Shown here piece after piece: positions 26,712 to 36,413 of a DNA stretch of 64,000 bases. The first letter of the stretch is position 1. Each line of letters begins with the position of its first letter. A model generated the notes under the pieces. That model worked only from the letters and a program-made list of their open reading frames with translations. It was not told the DNA's origin and ran no database searches. A program made the translations under genes and the position numbers. The stretch is from an uncultured Rhodospirillales bacterium (GTDB lineage Bacteria > Pseudomonadota > Alphaproteobacteria > ATCC43930 > CGMCC-115725), in NCBI GenBank assembly GCA_903822185.1, contig CAIJOA010000011.1:372001-436000 (forward strand), written 5' to 3'.

Positions 26712-29407
26712 GGCAGCGCTCCTTGTTGCGGCAACACCGGAAAAGCGATTACGAAGTCCGCGCCGCTGCGGTCGGTACGATTGCGCGCCACGATATTGCC
26801 GCCCATCGAGGCGACAAAGCCGCGGCAAATCGCGAGACCCAGCCCCGTTCCCGGCCGCCGCCGGTCGGCATCGAGCACGCGATGAAACTTATCGAACACG
26901 CGTTCGATCTGATCGTGCGGGATGCCCGTCCCTTCATCGCGGATATGGATTTCGACCATTGCGTCTTTCTGTTGGGCCCTGATCTCGATTTCCGAGCCTG
27001 CCGGTGCATATTTCGCCGCGTTATCCAGAAGATTGAACAATACCTGTTCGAACAGCACGAAATCGAGCCGCAACATCGGCAAATCAGGATCGAGCGCGAC
27101 CTTCACCGGATGATGCACCAAGACCTTGCCGGCGCGCTTTAGAACCGTGCCGACGACCTCGCTGACGTCGATCATCTCCTGCTTGGCAGCGATGGCGCCG
27201 GATTCGAGCTTGGTCATGTCGAGAAGATTGCCGACAAAGCGGTTGAGCCGTTCCGCCTCTTCGAGGATCGTCGTCGCGAGTTCGGTGCGCTGCGGCTCGG
27301 TATAACGGTCGCCGACGCTTTTGAGACTCGAGGCTGCGCCGATGATCGAGGCGAGCGGCGTACCGAGATCGTGCGAGATGGATGTCAGCAATGCGGCGCG
27401 CAACCGTTCGCCCTCGGCCTGAAGCTTCGCGATATCGAGATCATCCTGAAGATGAATCCGGTCGATCGCCAGTGCCGCCAGGTCCATCAGCGCGTCGAGC
27501 AAGCGCCGTCCATCCGGCGACAACAAGATGCCCGGCGCATCGCGATCGAGCCCGATGACGCCGACCGCACCGCTTCCGGTACGTAAAGGCAGGAACAAGC
27601 GTTTTGCGCCTGGGAGCGCATCGGAATGACGACCCGCCGCGCGGTTATGCGCCCAACACCATTTCGCTGCGGCAATGTCGCTGCCGTCGAGTTCATCCTC
27701 AGGCGGATAGCCGGCTTTCACCGCGAGTCCGTTTGGTTCGGGCATCAGAATGACGACGCGCAGTTTGAGCATCGAAGCGATTTGATAGGCCGCCGCCCAA
27801 AGAAGATCGTCGAGCGCCGCGATGCCGGCGAGCTTGCGGCTGAAGCCGAGAAGTTCCTCGGTCACGCGCGCGCGTGTGCTGGCGGAAACGGCTTGCGCGC
27901 GTGTGCCCGCCGCGAGGTTGCTGGCGATCACCGCAACGACAAGAAACGTGATCAGAGCGACAATATTTTCCGGCGCCGTGATCGTGAAATTATACAGCGG
28001 CGGCAGGAAGAAGAAGTTATAGGCCAGCACGCTGAGGATGCAGGCGAACAGCGACGGCATCAACCCGAAGCGCGCGGCCACCACGAGCACCGCGGTCAAA
28101 AATACCAACGCGATGTTCAGCACATTGAGCAACTGATTCAACGTGACGCCGATCGCCAAGGCGACCGCACAGATCGCGAAAGTAAAGACGTAAGGCATCG
28201 TCGCGAAGGTAGTTTTCGGCGCCGCTGTCGCGATCACTTTGGCGTCGCTCGGTTCGGCCGCCTCGCCGGCAATGACATGGACGCTGATATTGCCGGCGCG
28301 GCGCACGAGATCATGCACGACCGAGCCGTGCATCATCTCGAACCAGCGCGAGCGTTCGGACTTGCCGATGACGATATGGGTGATGTTGTTCGCCTCGGCA
28401 TAGGACGCGACATCTTCGGCAATACCGCGCCCGGGAATGGTCAGGGTCTGACCGCCGAGCCGTTCGGCAAAACGCAGCGTGTCGGCGATACGATCCCGCG
28501 CCGCCTCACCCAGCCGCTGATAGCGGGAGGTCTCGACATAGACCGCCGTCCAAGGCGCATGCAGCCGGTCGGCCAGTCGCCGTGCATAGCGCACCAGTCC
28601 CATCGCTGTCGGGTGTTCGCTGATGCAGACCAACACCCGCTCGCCCGCGGCCCAGGGACCGCTGATGGCATGGGCGCGCATATAAGTCAGCATCTGCTCA
28701 TCGACGCGCTGCGCCGTACGCCGCAACGCGAGTTCGCGCAGCGCTGTCAGGTTGCCGGGCTGGAAATAATTGCGTAACGCGCGGTCAGCCTCGGCCGGGA
28801 CATAGACCTTGCCTTCGCGCAGCCGCTCGATCAGGTCGTCGGGCGAAATATCGACGATCTCGATATCGTCGGCACGGTCAAGGATGCCGTCGGGGACCGT
28901 CTCACGAATGCGGATATGCGTGATCTGAGCGACCACGTCGTTGAGGCTTTCGACATGCTGGATATTGATCGTCGTATAGACATCGATGCCCGCTGCGAGC
29001 AGTTCTTCGACATCGAGATAACGCTTCGGGTGACGGCTGCCGGTGACGTTGGTATGGGCGAGTTCATCGACCAGCACGAGCTTCGGACGGCGCGCCAGGA
29101 TCGCGTCGATATCCATCTCGTCGAGGAGATGATCCTTATAGTCGATCTGACGGCGCGGCAGGATATCGAGCCCATTCAGCAGGGCCATCGTCTCCGCACG
29201 GCCATGCGTCTCCACGACACCGACGACGACGTCGATCCCTTCGTGCCGCGCCGATTGCGCGGCGTTAAGCATTTTGTAGGTCTTGCCGACTCCCGGCGCG
29301 GCGCCGAGAAATATCTTCAGCCGCCCATGACCTTCCCGCCCCGCTTGGCGAAGAAGGGCATCGGGTGACGGACGTTGATCGCGATCGGCGCTATCGATAC
29401 TGGCCAT
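26708..29407 (-). CDS. kdpD: potassium/turgor sensor histidine kinase
   Basis: 899 residues, full length: N-terminal KdpD domain with Walker A GAAPGVGKT at 35-43, a universal-stress-type domain (about 250-370), four closely spaced helices (near 405-500), a GAF region, then HisKA and HATPase. The phospho-acceptor is His679 in SISHDLGTPLASIIGAA. The Gly after SHDL, where E. coli has Arg, is found in some other kinases. Other boxes are NLLDNAAKYAP and GTGLGLAI. It senses low K+ and ionic or turgor stress and phosphorylates KdpE. Ten bases separate it from kdpC. Confidence 0.97.
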   Translation of the reverse strand: MASIDSADRDQRPSPDALLRQAGREGHGRLKIFLGAAPGVGKTYKMLNAAQSARHEGIDVVVGVVETHGRAETMALLNGLDILPRRQIDYKDHLLDEMDIDAILARRPKLVLVDELAHTNVTGSRHPKRYLDVEELLAAGIDVYTTINIQHVESLNDVVAQITHIRIRETVPDGILDRADDIEIVDISPDDLIERLREGKVYVPAEADRALRNYFQPGNLTALRELALRRTAQRVDEQMLTYMRAHAISGPWAAGERVLVCISEHPTAMGLVRYARRLADRLHAPWTAVYVETSRYQRLGEAARDRIADTLRFAERLGGQTLTIPGRGIAEDVASYAEANNITHIVIGKSERSRWFEMMHGSVVHDLVRRAGNISVHVIAGEAAEPSDAKVIATAAPKTTFATMPYVFTFAICAVALAIGVTLNQLLNVLNIALVFLTAVLVVAARFGLMPSLFACILSVLAYNFFFLPPLYNFTITAPENIVALITFLVVAVIASNLAAGTRAQAVSASTRARVTEELLGFSRKLAGIAALDDLLWAAAYQIASMLKLRVVILMPEPNGLAVKAGYPPEDELDGSDIAAAKWCWAHNRAAGRHSDALPGAKRLFLPLRTGSGAVGVIGLDRDAPGILLSPDGRRLLDALMDLAALAIDRIHLQDDLDIAKLQAEGERLRAALLTSISHDLGTPLASIIGAASSLKSVGDRYTEPQRTELATTILEEAERLNRFVGNLLDMTKLESGAIAAKQEMIDVSEVVGTVLKRAGKVLVHHPVKVALDPDLPMLRLDFVLFEQVLFNLLDNAAKYAPAGSEIEIRAQQKDAMVEIHIRDEGTGIPHDQIERVFDKFHRVLDADRRRPGTGLGLAICRGFVASMGGNIVARNRTDRSGADFVIAFPVLPQQGALP

Positions 29408-29417
29408 CGCCCTCCTG

Positions 29418-30017
29418 TCAGGGCGCGAGCGCGTCGAGCGCCAAATTGAGCTTCAGCACATTAACCCGCGGCTCGCCCAGAATACCAAGCGTTCGGGTTT
29501 CTGTGTAGTCGTCAACCAGTGCCTGTACCTTCACCGCCGGCAGGTTCCGCGCCTGAGCCACCCGCGCGACCTGAAACGCCGCGCCGGCGGGGGTTATATC
29601 CGGATCGAGCCCGCTGGCGGACGTCGTCACCAGATCGACCGGCACCTTGGCCGCGCCGCCCGCCGCCAGCGTTTCCGAATCGGTTTTGACTCGGTCGATC
29701 AGAGCCTGGCTGGTCGGGCCGAGATTGGAGCCGGCCGAGTTATCGGCGGCGTAAGGCGTCGCAACACTTTTGGTCGAATCAGCCGGATCGGCTTCGGTCG
29801 TCACCGACGGACGGCCACGAAAATATTTTTCGCTGGTGAAGTTCTGGCCGATCATGTCGGCCCCGATCACCTGGCCGTCTTTCTCGATCAAGCTGCCATT
29901 GGCCTGATGCGGAAAGATGAGTTGGGAAAGACCGGTCATGCCCAGCGGATAGGCGAAGCCGGTGATCGCGGTCATGACGACGATCATCGCAATGGCGGGA
30001 CGGATTTCACGCAACAT
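29418..30017 (-). CDS. kdpC: K+-transporting ATPase subunit KdpC
   Basis: 199 residues with one N-terminal transmembrane helix ([20 protein letters not shown]) and a periplasmic domain. The conserved segment [12 protein letters not shown], the family SGSNLGP-type motif (here [12 protein letters not shown]) and [16 protein letters not shown] are present. It is the small stabilising subunit between KdpA and KdpB. It lies 12 bases after kdpB and precedes kdpD. Confidence 0.97.
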   Translation of the reverse strand: MLREIRPAIAMIVVMTAITGFAYPLGMTGLSQLIFPHQANGSLIEKDGQVIGADMIGQNFTSEKYFRGRPSVTTEADPADSTKSVATPYAADNSAGSNLGPTSQALIDRVKTDSETLAAGGAAKVPVDLVTTSASGLDPDITPAGAAFQVARVAQARNLPAVKVQALVDDYTETRTLGILGEPRVNVLKLNLALDALAP

Positions 30018-30029
30018 GATGGCGCTCCT

Positions 30030-32105
30030 TTACGCGAGGCCGATAAAGGTGACGAGAACATCGATAATCTTGATGCCGACGAACGGCGCGACGAGACCAC
30101 CGAGGCCATAGATCAAGAGGTTACGGCGCAGGATGCTGGCCGCTCCCGCCGGACGATAGGTGACGCCTTTGAGGCTCAGCGGGATCAGCGCGATGATGAT
30201 CAACGCATTGAAGATGATCGCCGAGAGGATCGCACTTTCCGGCGTCTTCAGTCCCATGATATTGAGCGCGCCGAGCTGCGGATAGAAAGCTATGAACATC
30301 GCTGGGATGATCGCGAAATATTTCGCGACATCGTTGGCGATCGAAAAAGTCGTCAGCGCGCCGCGCGTCATCAGCAGTTGTTTGCCGATGGCGACGATTT
30401 CGATCAGCTTAGTCGGGTCGCTGTCGAGATCGACCATATTGCCGGCCTCGCGCGCCGCCATTGTCCCGGTGTTCATCGCCACCCCGACATCGGCCTGAGC
30501 GAGCGCCGGCGCGTCGTTGGTGCCGTCGCCGCACATCGCCACCAGCTTGCCCTTGCCCTGCTCGGCACGGATGAGAGCCAGTTTGTCCTCAGGCGTCGCC
30601 TGGGCGAGGAAGTCATCAACACCTGCCTCGGCCGCAATCGCCGCGGCGGTCAGCGGATTGTCGCCGGTAATCATCACTGTGCGGATACCCATCTGCCGTA
30701 ATTCGTTGAAACGGTCGCGGATGCCGCCTTTGACGATGTCCTTGAGATAGATGACCCCGAGGATGCGCCCGTCCTTGGCGACGGCCAGCGGCGTGCCACC
30801 CGACTTGGCGATGGTCTCAACGATCTTAGCCAGATCGGCCGGCGGTGCCGCCTTACGATCCACATAGGCCAGCACCGCATCGACGGCGCCTTTGCGGATC
30901 GCATGACCACCGGCATCGACGCCCGACATCCGCGTCTGTGCGGTAAAAGGGATGAACTGGGCATCCGCCCCCATCGCAGCGGCGCTCCGGCCATATTTCT
31001 CCGTAGCAAGCAACACGATGGAGCGGCCTTCGGGCGTTTCATCGCTAAGCGATGAAAGCTGTGCAGCCTCGGCGAGTTCCTGGATATCGACACCGGCGAG
31101 CGGGATGAATTCCGCCGCCTGACGATTGCCGAGCGTGATCGTACCAGTCTTGTCGAGCAGCAGCGTATCAACATCGCCCGCCGCCTCGACCGCACGGCCC
31201 GACATCGCCAACACGTTGAAACGCACCAACCGGTCCATGCCGGCAATGCCGATTGCCGAGAGCAAGGCGCCGATCGTGGTCGGGATCAGCGTCACGAACA
31301 AGGCGATCAGCATCACCACCGACACGGTTCCACCGGCATAGAGCGCGAAACTGGGGATCGTCACGGTCGCGAAAACGAAGATCAGCGTCATCCCCGCGAG
31401 AAGGATGTTCAGCGCGATCTCGTTCGGCGTCTTCTGCCGTACCGCGCCTTCGACCAGCGAGATCATGCGATCGAGAAAGGTCGAGCCTTGCGCTGCGGTG
31501 ATACGGATCTTGAGCCAATCAGAGGTGACGCGCGTGCCGCCGGTGACGGCAGACCGGTCGCCGCCGCTTTCGCGAATGACCGGCGCTGATTCTCCGGTGA
31601 TCGCAGATTCATCGACCGAGGCAACGCCTTCGATTACATCGCCATCACTTGGGATGAGATCGCCGGCATCGACCAGAACGATGTCGCCTTTCTTAAGCGA
31701 AGCCGCCGCAACGGTTTCGAATTCGCGTGTCGCAACCGTGGCGATGCGCTTGGCCGAGGTTTCGGTACGCATCCGCCGTAATGTGTCGGCCTGCGCTTTG
31801 CCGCGGCCTTCGGCAACGGCCTCGGCGAAATTGGCAAACAACACCGTGAACCACAGCCAGGCCGCGATCTGCCCCGAGAACAGAGCATTGGAACCAGCAA
31901 ACAAATCGCGCAGGAAGAAGACCGTGGTCAAAGCCGAGACGATCTCGACCACGAACATGACGGGGTTCTTCACCAGCGTCCGCGGATTCAGCTTACGAAA
32001 GGAGGCACCGATCGCCGGTCCCAGTAGCGACGGATCGAGCATGGTTTGCGATGGGCGTTTCTGCAGCGACCGGCTGGGCGTGGCAACGGATGTGTCGAAG
32101 CTCAT
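30030..32105 (-). CDS. kdpB: K+-transporting P-type ATPase subunit KdpB
   Basis: 691 residues from the ATG at 32105, which has GAGGA seven bases upstream; another ATG two codons earlier is too close to that site. The phosphorylated Asp318 is in [14 protein letters not shown], the actuator loop is TGES at 170-173, and the hinge motif is [16 protein letters not shown]. It energises high-affinity K+ uptake through KdpA. It lies between kdpA (24 bases) and kdpC. Confidence 0.98.
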   Translation of the reverse strand: MSFDTSVATPSRSLQKRPSQTMLDPSLLGPAIGASFRKLNPRTLVKNPVMFVVEIVSALTTVFFLRDLFAGSNALFSGQIAAWLWFTVLFANFAEAVAEGRGKAQADTLRRMRTETSAKRIATVATREFETVAAASLKKGDIVLVDAGDLIPSDGDVIEGVASVDESAITGESAPVIRESGGDRSAVTGGTRVTSDWLKIRITAAQGSTFLDRMISLVEGAVRQKTPNEIALNILLAGMTLIFVFATVTIPSFALYAGGTVSVVMLIALFVTLIPTTIGALLSAIGIAGMDRLVRFNVLAMSGRAVEAAGDVDTLLLDKTGTITLGNRQAAEFIPLAGVDIQELAEAAQLSSLSDETPEGRSIVLLATEKYGRSAAAMGADAQFIPFTAQTRMSGVDAGGHAIRKGAVDAVLAYVDRKAAPPADLAKIVETIAKSGGTPLAVAKDGRILGVIYLKDIVKGGIRDRFNELRQMGIRTVMITGDNPLTAAAIAAEAGVDDFLAQATPEDKLALIRAEQGKGKLVAMCGDGTNDAPALAQADVGVAMNTGTMAAREAGNMVDLDSDPTKLIEIVAIGKQLLMTRGALTTFSIANDVAKYFAIIPAMFIAFYPQLGALNIMGLKTPESAILSAIIFNALIIIALIPLSLKGVTYRPAGAASILRRNLLIYGLGGLVAPFVGIKIIDVLVTFIGLA

Positions 32106-32129
32106 GATCATGTCCTCGGAGGCAAAAGC

Positions 32130-33866
32130 TCAGGGCGCCGGGTAAAGCGTGCCGGCATTCATCGCGACATGCTCGACCACCGGCCCCAGCGCGACGGCGG
32201 GGAAATAGGTCAGGCCGCCGATGATCAGGATGACTCCGACCAAGAGGCCGACGAAAAGCGGGCCATGGGTCGGGAACGTGCCGGCCGACGGCGCGACCAT
32301 CTTCTTCGCCGCGAGCGAACCCGCAATGGCGAGAACCGGAACGACAAAGATGAAGCGGCCGATCAGCATCCCGGCGGCGAGCGTCGTGTTATAAAAGAAC
32401 GTATTCGCCGAGATGCCTGCGAAGGCGCTGCCGTTGTTGCCCGCCGCCGAGGTGAAGGCATAAAGAATTTCGGAAAAGCCGTGCGGCCCGGTATTCGCCG
32501 GCCCCGCCAAGCCAGCCGGCACGACCGTGGCGATGGCACTGAAGCCGAGGATCGCCAGCGGCAACGCCAGAAGAGCGAGAATACTCATCTTGACCTCCTT
32601 CGCTTCGAGCTTCTTGCCCAGATATTCCGGCGTGCGACCGACCATCAGCCCGGCGATGAACATCGTCACGATGGCAAAGGCGAGCATGCCGTAGAGGCCC
32701 GAACCGACGCCGCCGAAGATGACTTCGCCAAGCTGGATATTGACCATCGGCACCAGCCCGCCCAGCGGCGTAAAGCTGTCATGCATCGCATTGACCGCAC
32801 CGCAGGACGCGTCCGTGGTTACGGTGGCGAACAAAGCCGAATTGGCGATGCCGAAGCGAACTTCTTTGCCTTCCATGTTGCCGCCGGCTTGCATCGGCCC
32901 GGCGAGTTGATCGACCGGCATCGCGGCAAAGGCCGGATTGCCGGCGCTTTCGGCCCAATAGGCCGTAGCGACGCCCATGAGGAACAGCACGCCCATCGCG
33001 GCAAACAATGCCCAACCCTGGCGTTCGTCCTTCACCATGCGACCCAGCAAGTTGGTAAGCCCCGCGCCGATGACGAAGATCAGCACCATCTGCACGAAGT
33101 TCGTCAGCGCCGTCGGATTTTCGTAAGGGTGCGCGGAATTGGCGTTGAAGAAGCCGCCGCCGTTCGTACCCAGCATCTTGATCGCTTCCTGCGATGCGAC
33201 TGGACCTTGCCCGATCACCTGCTTGGCGCCTTCGAGCGTCGTCGCTTCGACATAGGCGCCGAGATTTTGCGGCACGCCTTGCCAGACAAAGAAAAGACAA
33301 ACGGCGATCGAGATCGGCAGCAGCACGTAAAGCGTGGCGCGGGTCATATCGACCCAGAAATTACCGACGGATTTCGTCTCGCGCCCGACAAAACCGCGAA
33401 TGACTGCAACCGCCAGTGCGATGCCCGTGGCCGCCGAAACGAAATTATGCACCGTGAGCCCGGCCATCTGGGTCAGGTAGCTCATCGTCGTTTCGGGAAC
33501 GTAGGATTGCCAGTTGGTATTGGTGACGAAGCTGATCGAGGTGTTGAAGGCGAGGCTTTGCTCGACATTGCCCTGCCCCGCCGGATTGAACGGCAAAACC
33601 GCTTGCAGCCGTTGCAGCGCATAAAGCGACACAAACCCCGCGACGCTGAAGAAGAGCATCGAGACGGCATAGGTAAGCCAGCCCTGCTCTTTCGTCTCAT
33701 CGACACCGCAGCACCAATAGATCGCCCGTTCGACCGGACGCAGTACCGGATGCAGGATGGTACGACCGCCGTCGAAGACGCGATGGAGATAACCGCCCAT
33801 CGGTCGCGTGACAGCGATGATTACCAAAGAGAAAAACGCGATCTGAACCCAACCGTTGAAGGTCAT
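32130..33866 (-). CDS. kdpA: K+-transporting ATPase channel subunit KdpA
   Basis: 578 residues with about ten helices in four selectivity-filter repeats, related to the SKT potassium transporter superfamily. Recognisable pieces are [20 protein letters not shown] (first filter region), [20 protein letters not shown] (second), and [15 protein letters not shown] near the C-terminus. It selects and binds K+ in the KdpFABC complex. It lies 10 bases after kdpF. Confidence 0.98.
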   Translation of the reverse strand: MTFNGWVQIAFFSLVIIAVTRPMGGYLHRVFDGGRTILHPVLRPVERAIYWCCGVDETKEQGWLTYAVSMLFFSVAGFVSLYALQRLQAVLPFNPAGQGNVEQSLAFNTSISFVTNTNWQSYVPETTMSYLTQMAGLTVHNFVSAATGIALAVAVIRGFVGRETKSVGNFWVDMTRATLYVLLPISIAVCLFFVWQGVPQNLGAYVEATTLEGAKQVIGQGPVASQEAIKMLGTNGGGFFNANSAHPYENPTALTNFVQMVLIFVIGAGLTNLLGRMVKDERQGWALFAAMGVLFLMGVATAYWAESAGNPAFAAMPVDQLAGPMQAGGNMEGKEVRFGIANSALFATVTTDASCGAVNAMHDSFTPLGGLVPMVNIQLGEVIFGGVGSGLYGMLAFAIVTMFIAGLMVGRTPEYLGKKLEAKEVKMSILALLALPLAILGFSAIATVVPAGLAGPANTGPHGFSEILYAFTSAAGNNGSAFAGISANTFFYNTTLAAGMLIGRFIFVVPVLAIAGSLAAKKMVAPSAGTFPTHGPLFVGLLVGVILIIGGLTYFPAVALGPVVEHVAMNAGTLYPAP

Positions 33867-33876
33867 CGGATTGCTC

Positions 33877-33966
33877 CTAGAACCGTTCGGGTTTGATCAG
33901 GGCATAAATCAGATAGCCCGTGATGATCACGGCCACGATCCCGCCCAAGACGTCATCGAAAATCAT
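33877..33966 (-). CDS. kdpF: K+-transporting ATPase small subunit KdpF
   Basis: A 29-residue single-helix protein: [20 protein letters not shown] followed by ALIKPERF. The helix and the ending [12 protein letters not shown] match the KdpF pattern (helix, then hydrophobic-x-x-PE-x-F). It has GAGGAA before its ATG. KdpF stabilises the KdpABC complex in the lipid bilayer. It lies directly between the 27-residue ORF and kdpA. Confidence 0.93.
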   Translation of the reverse strand: MIFDDVLGGIVAVIITGYLIYALIKPERF

Positions 33967-33976
33967 ATCCCGTTCC

Positions 33977-34060
33977 TCAAAGGCGATCGCAGGCGATAGC
34001 GAAAGCCACCGTAAGGGCGAAGGCGCCCAAACCCGCTACGGTGAAAATAAAATCGAGCAT
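33977..34060 (-). CDS. 27-residue single-helix ORF leading the kdp operon
   Basis: ATG at 34060 with GGGG six bases upstream; stop 10 bases before the kdpF ATG. The peptide is one hydrophobic helix with a short charged end: LDFIFTVAGLGAFALTVAF then AIACDRL. I recall similarly sized peptides ending in a Cys-acidic/basic-Leu motif ahead of kdpF in other proteobacteria and in actinobacteria, usually left unannotated. Spacing, frame and composition support translation. It could be an extra Kdp subunit or a leader peptide; no function is established by the sequence. Confidence 0.7.
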   Translation of the reverse strand: MLDFIFTVAGLGAFALTVAFAIACDRL

Positions 34061-34099
34061 CACGCGCCCCGTCCTTGTTCAGACGAGAAGATCGTTGGC

Positions 34100-34117
34100 C
34101 TCGCATATAAAAACGAG
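34100..34117. promoter_or_regulatory. A/T-rich site with CTCG/CGAG ends upstream of kdp
   Basis: CTCG-CATATAAAAA-CGAG lies 40 bases upstream of the first kdp ORF. It is the most A/T-rich stretch of the intergenic region. On the kdp strand it reads TTTTTATATG. E. coli KdpE binds a T-rich site upstream of kdpF, so this is a candidate KdpE site or -10 region; the match is by composition only. Confidence 0.35.
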
Positions 34118-34135
34118 ACGGAACGCAGGAGGCGG

Positions 34136-34154
34136 ATATAGGATTTCCGTATAT
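34136..34154. promoter_or_regulatory. imperfect palindrome between kdp and aldo/keto reductase
   Basis: ATATA and TATAT half-sites flank a GGATTTCCG centre, 25 bases upstream of the aldo/keto reductase ATG and on the far side of the kdp start region. It has the look of an operator or of overlapping divergent -10 boxes. No -35 element is convincing on either strand. Confidence 0.3.
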
Positions 34155-34178
34155 GGTCCCCGCGTCTCAGGAGAACCG

Positions 34179-35000
34179 ATGAAAACCGTAAGCCTTCCCG
34201 ACGGCACGACGATCCCGATACTTGGTCTTGGCACCTGGCAAATGGGTGAACGCGCGCAAAGCGCGAAGGCGGAGATCGCCGCCTTGAAGCTGGGGCTCGA
34301 TCTCGGCCTGTCGCTGATCGACACCGCGGAAATGTATGCGAGCGGGCGCAGCGAGGAGATCGTCCGCGAGGCGATGGGCGGGCGCCGCGACGACGTCTTT
34401 CTCGTCAGCAAAGTCCTACCGCAAAATGCGAGCCGCAAAGGGACCATCGCCGCCTGCGAGGCGAGCCTCAAACGGCTGGGCACCGACCGGCTCGACCTTT
34501 ATTTACTGCACTGGCGAGGCAGCGTGCCGATCAGCGAAACCGTCGCTGCGTTCGAGACGCTGAGGAGCGCGGGCAAGATTCGATACTGGGGCGTCAGCAA
34601 TTTCGATCGTGACGATATGGAAGAGATCGAACATTCCGCCGTCGCGACCAATCAGTTGCTCTACAATCTCTCACGACGCGGCATCGAAAAAGATCTGCTG
34701 CCCTGGTCGCAATCCCATCGTATTCCCATCATGGCCTATTCGCCCATCGAGCAGGGCCGCATCCTGGGCAATCCCACGCTTATCCAACTGGCGAAAGCAC
34801 GCGGCTGTAGCGCGGCGCAGATCGCGCTCGCCTGGGTGTTGAGCCGCGACGGCGTTATGACGATTCCGAAAGCCAGCAATGCAGAACATGTACGCGAGAA
34901 TGTCGCGGCGCTGGAAATCGCGCTGAACGCCGCGGAAATGGCCGCGCTCGATCGAGCGTTTCCGCCGCCGTCGCGGTCGATTCCGCTGGAAACGCTGTAA
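34179..35000 (+). CDS. aldo/keto reductase
   Basis: 273 residues from the ATG at 34179 with AGGAG five bases upstream. A (beta/alpha)8 NAD(P)H-dependent oxidoreductase. The catalytic tetrad is visible: Asp48 and Tyr53 (LIDTAEMYASG), Lys78 (FLVSKVLP), His111 (YLLHW). The C-terminus holds the cofactor segment TIPKASNAEHVRENVAAL. It resembles the DkgA/YeaE-like branch, reducing small aldehydes or ketones; substrate unknown. It is divergent from kdp and followed by cfa. Confidence 0.92.
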   Translation: MKTVSLPDGTTIPILGLGTWQMGERAQSAKAEIAALKLGLDLGLSLIDTAEMYASGRSEEIVREAMGGRRDDVFLVSKVLPQNASRKGTIAACEASLKRLGTDRLDLYLLHWRGSVPISETVAAFETLRSAGKIRYWGVSNFDRDDMEEIEHSAVATNQLLYNLSRRGIEKDLLPWSQSHRIPIMAYSPIEQGRILGNPTLIQLAKARGCSAAQIALAWVLSRDGVMTIPKASNAEHVRENVAALEIALNAAEMAALDRAFPPPSRSIPLETL

Positions 35001-35018
35001 ATCCCCAACATGACACTC

Positions 35019-35047
35019 TTGTCACAATCGGGGGGCTGTAGTTTATT
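35019..35047 (+). promoter_or_regulatory. candidate cfa promoter
   Basis: TTGTCA (35019-35024) and TTTATT (35042-35047) with 17 bases between them. The expected start near 35054 leaves a leader of about 40 bases containing AAGGGGG before the cfa ATG. Confidence 0.4.
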
Positions 35048-35093
35048 TATCGGATAACGCTTCAAAAGTTGTAGATCGCAAAGGGGGTTCCCG

Positions 35094-36326
35094 ATGTTGC
35101 TCTCGCATTTGTTGCGGCACATTGTCCGCCGCGGAACGCTGCGCGTCATCGACGCCGAAAAACAGCTTCATATCTTCGCCGGAGCCGAGCCCGGACGAAC
35201 CATCACCATGCAGCTCCACGATAACAGCGTCGCACGCGAGCTGTTTCTCAACGGCTCCGTCAAACTGGGCGAGACATTCATGGACGGGCGAATGACGGTC
35301 CCGGACGGTTCGATCTACGACCTGACCGATTTCTTCGCGGAAAATTTAACCCTCGCACCGCTGCATCCAATCATGAAGCTGGCCGACAAACTCAGCCTCT
35401 GGCTGCGCCGGTTCCAGCAGTACAATCCGATGAGCAAGTCGCGCGCGAATGTCGCGCATCATTATGATCTCTCGGCAACGCTTTACAGTCTCTTCCTCGA
35501 TAATGACCGGCAATATTCCTGCGGTTATTTTTCAACACTGGACGATTCGCTCGAAGACGCACAGGCCAACAAGAAACAACACCTCGCGGCCAAGCTTTTG
35601 CTTCAACCGGGTCAGCATGTCCTCGACATCGGCTGCGGCTGGGGCGGGCTCGCGATTTATCTCGCGCAGGAATGCAACGTGCGCGTTACCGGCATCACGC
35701 TGTCGGTCGAGCAGCATCGCGTTGCGACGCAGCGCGCTCAGGTGCTGGGCCTGTCCGATCGGGTTAAATTCGAATTGATCGATTACCGCGAGGTCACCGG
35801 ACAGTTTGATCGCATCGTGTCCGTCGGCATGTTCGAGCATGTCGGTGTCGTCCAATACCCGGCCTTTTTCCAGCGCGTCAAAGAACTGCTGACAGAAGAC
35901 GGCATCGCGGTGATCCATTCGATCGGCCGCGCCGACGGCCCGTCCTACACCAACGGCTGGGTTCGGAAATATATTTTCCCCGGCGGCTATTCGCCGGCGC
36001 TGTCGGAAGTGCTGCCGGTCGTCGAGCGCACCGGTTTCTGGATGACCGACTGCGAGATCCTGCGGCTGCATTACGCCGAGACGCTGAAACATTGGCGAAT
36101 GCGCTTCCTCGCCAATCGCGAACGCGTCAAAGCGCTGTATGACGAGCGTTTCTGCCGGATGTGGGAATTCTATCTCGCCGCGTCGGAAATCGCGTTCCGG
36201 CGGCAGGGTCATATGAATTTCCAGATTCAACTCGCCAAGCGGGTCGATTCGGTGCCGATCACCCGCGATTATATGTTCGATTGGGAACGCGGACACCACA
36301 CCCGGAAGTCGGAAAGGGCGGCTTAG
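35094..36326 (+). CDS. cfa: cyclopropane-fatty-acyl-phospholipid synthase
   Basis: 410 residues. It adds a methylene group from SAM across cis double bonds of membrane phospholipid acyl chains. An N-terminal lipid-binding region of about 110 residues precedes the methyltransferase domain. SAM motif I is LDIGCGWGG at 177-184. Downstream are GITLSVEQ, SVGMFEHVG, YIFPGGYSPALSE and the C-terminal FYLAASEIAFRRQGHMNFQI, all family signatures. The upstream gene is an aldo/keto reductase and the next is dnaB. Envelope-stress use is likely by analogy, not shown here. Confidence 0.95.
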   Translation: MLLSHLLRHIVRRGTLRVIDAEKQLHIFAGAEPGRTITMQLHDNSVARELFLNGSVKLGETFMDGRMTVPDGSIYDLTDFFAENLTLAPLHPIMKLADKLSLWLRRFQQYNPMSKSRANVAHHYDLSATLYSLFLDNDRQYSCGYFSTLDDSLEDAQANKKQHLAAKLLLQPGQHVLDIGCGWGGLAIYLAQECNVRVTGITLSVEQHRVATQRAQVLGLSDRVKFELIDYREVTGQFDRIVSVGMFEHVGVVQYPAFFQRVKELLTEDGIAVIHSIGRADGPSYTNGWVRKYIFPGGYSPALSEVLPVVERTGFWMTDCEILRLHYAETLKHWRMRFLANRERVKALYDERFCRMWEFYLAASEIAFRRQGHMNFQIQLAKRVDSVPITRDYMFDWERGHHTRKSERAA

Positions 36327-36349
36327 CGCCAGCGCCAACTCCGCCCCCG

Positions 36350-36358
36350 TGATCCACA
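36350..36358 (+). promoter_or_regulatory. DnaA-box-like 9-mer upstream of dnaB
   Basis: TGATCCACA differs by one base from the strong consensus TTATCCACA. It lies 55 bases upstream of dnaB and is followed by the small palindrome CACAG-G-CTGTG (36355-36365). A single box can occur by chance, so its role in dnaB control is only a possibility. Confidence 0.3.
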
Positions 36359-36397
36359 GGCTGTGCACTGAATAGGGATAGCGCCGCGACCGCGATT

Positions 36398-36406
36398 TGG
36401 TAACAT
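36398..36406 (+). promoter_or_regulatory. extended -10 promoter directly before dnaB
   Basis: TGG-TAACAT forms an extended -10 element (TG at 36398-36399, -10 at 36401-36406) ending seven bases before the dnaB ATG. No -35 element and no Shine-Dalgarno are visible, so transcription would start at about the ATG itself. Confidence 0.4.
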
Positions 36407-36413
36407 CGCCGTC

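Noticed and set aside
32046-33896. Open frame of 616 codons on the plus strand
   Set aside because: It lies wholly opposite kdpA, kdpF and the upstream peptide; its product is rich in His, Arg, Asp and Gln with no domain. It is a shadow of GC-rich codon use.
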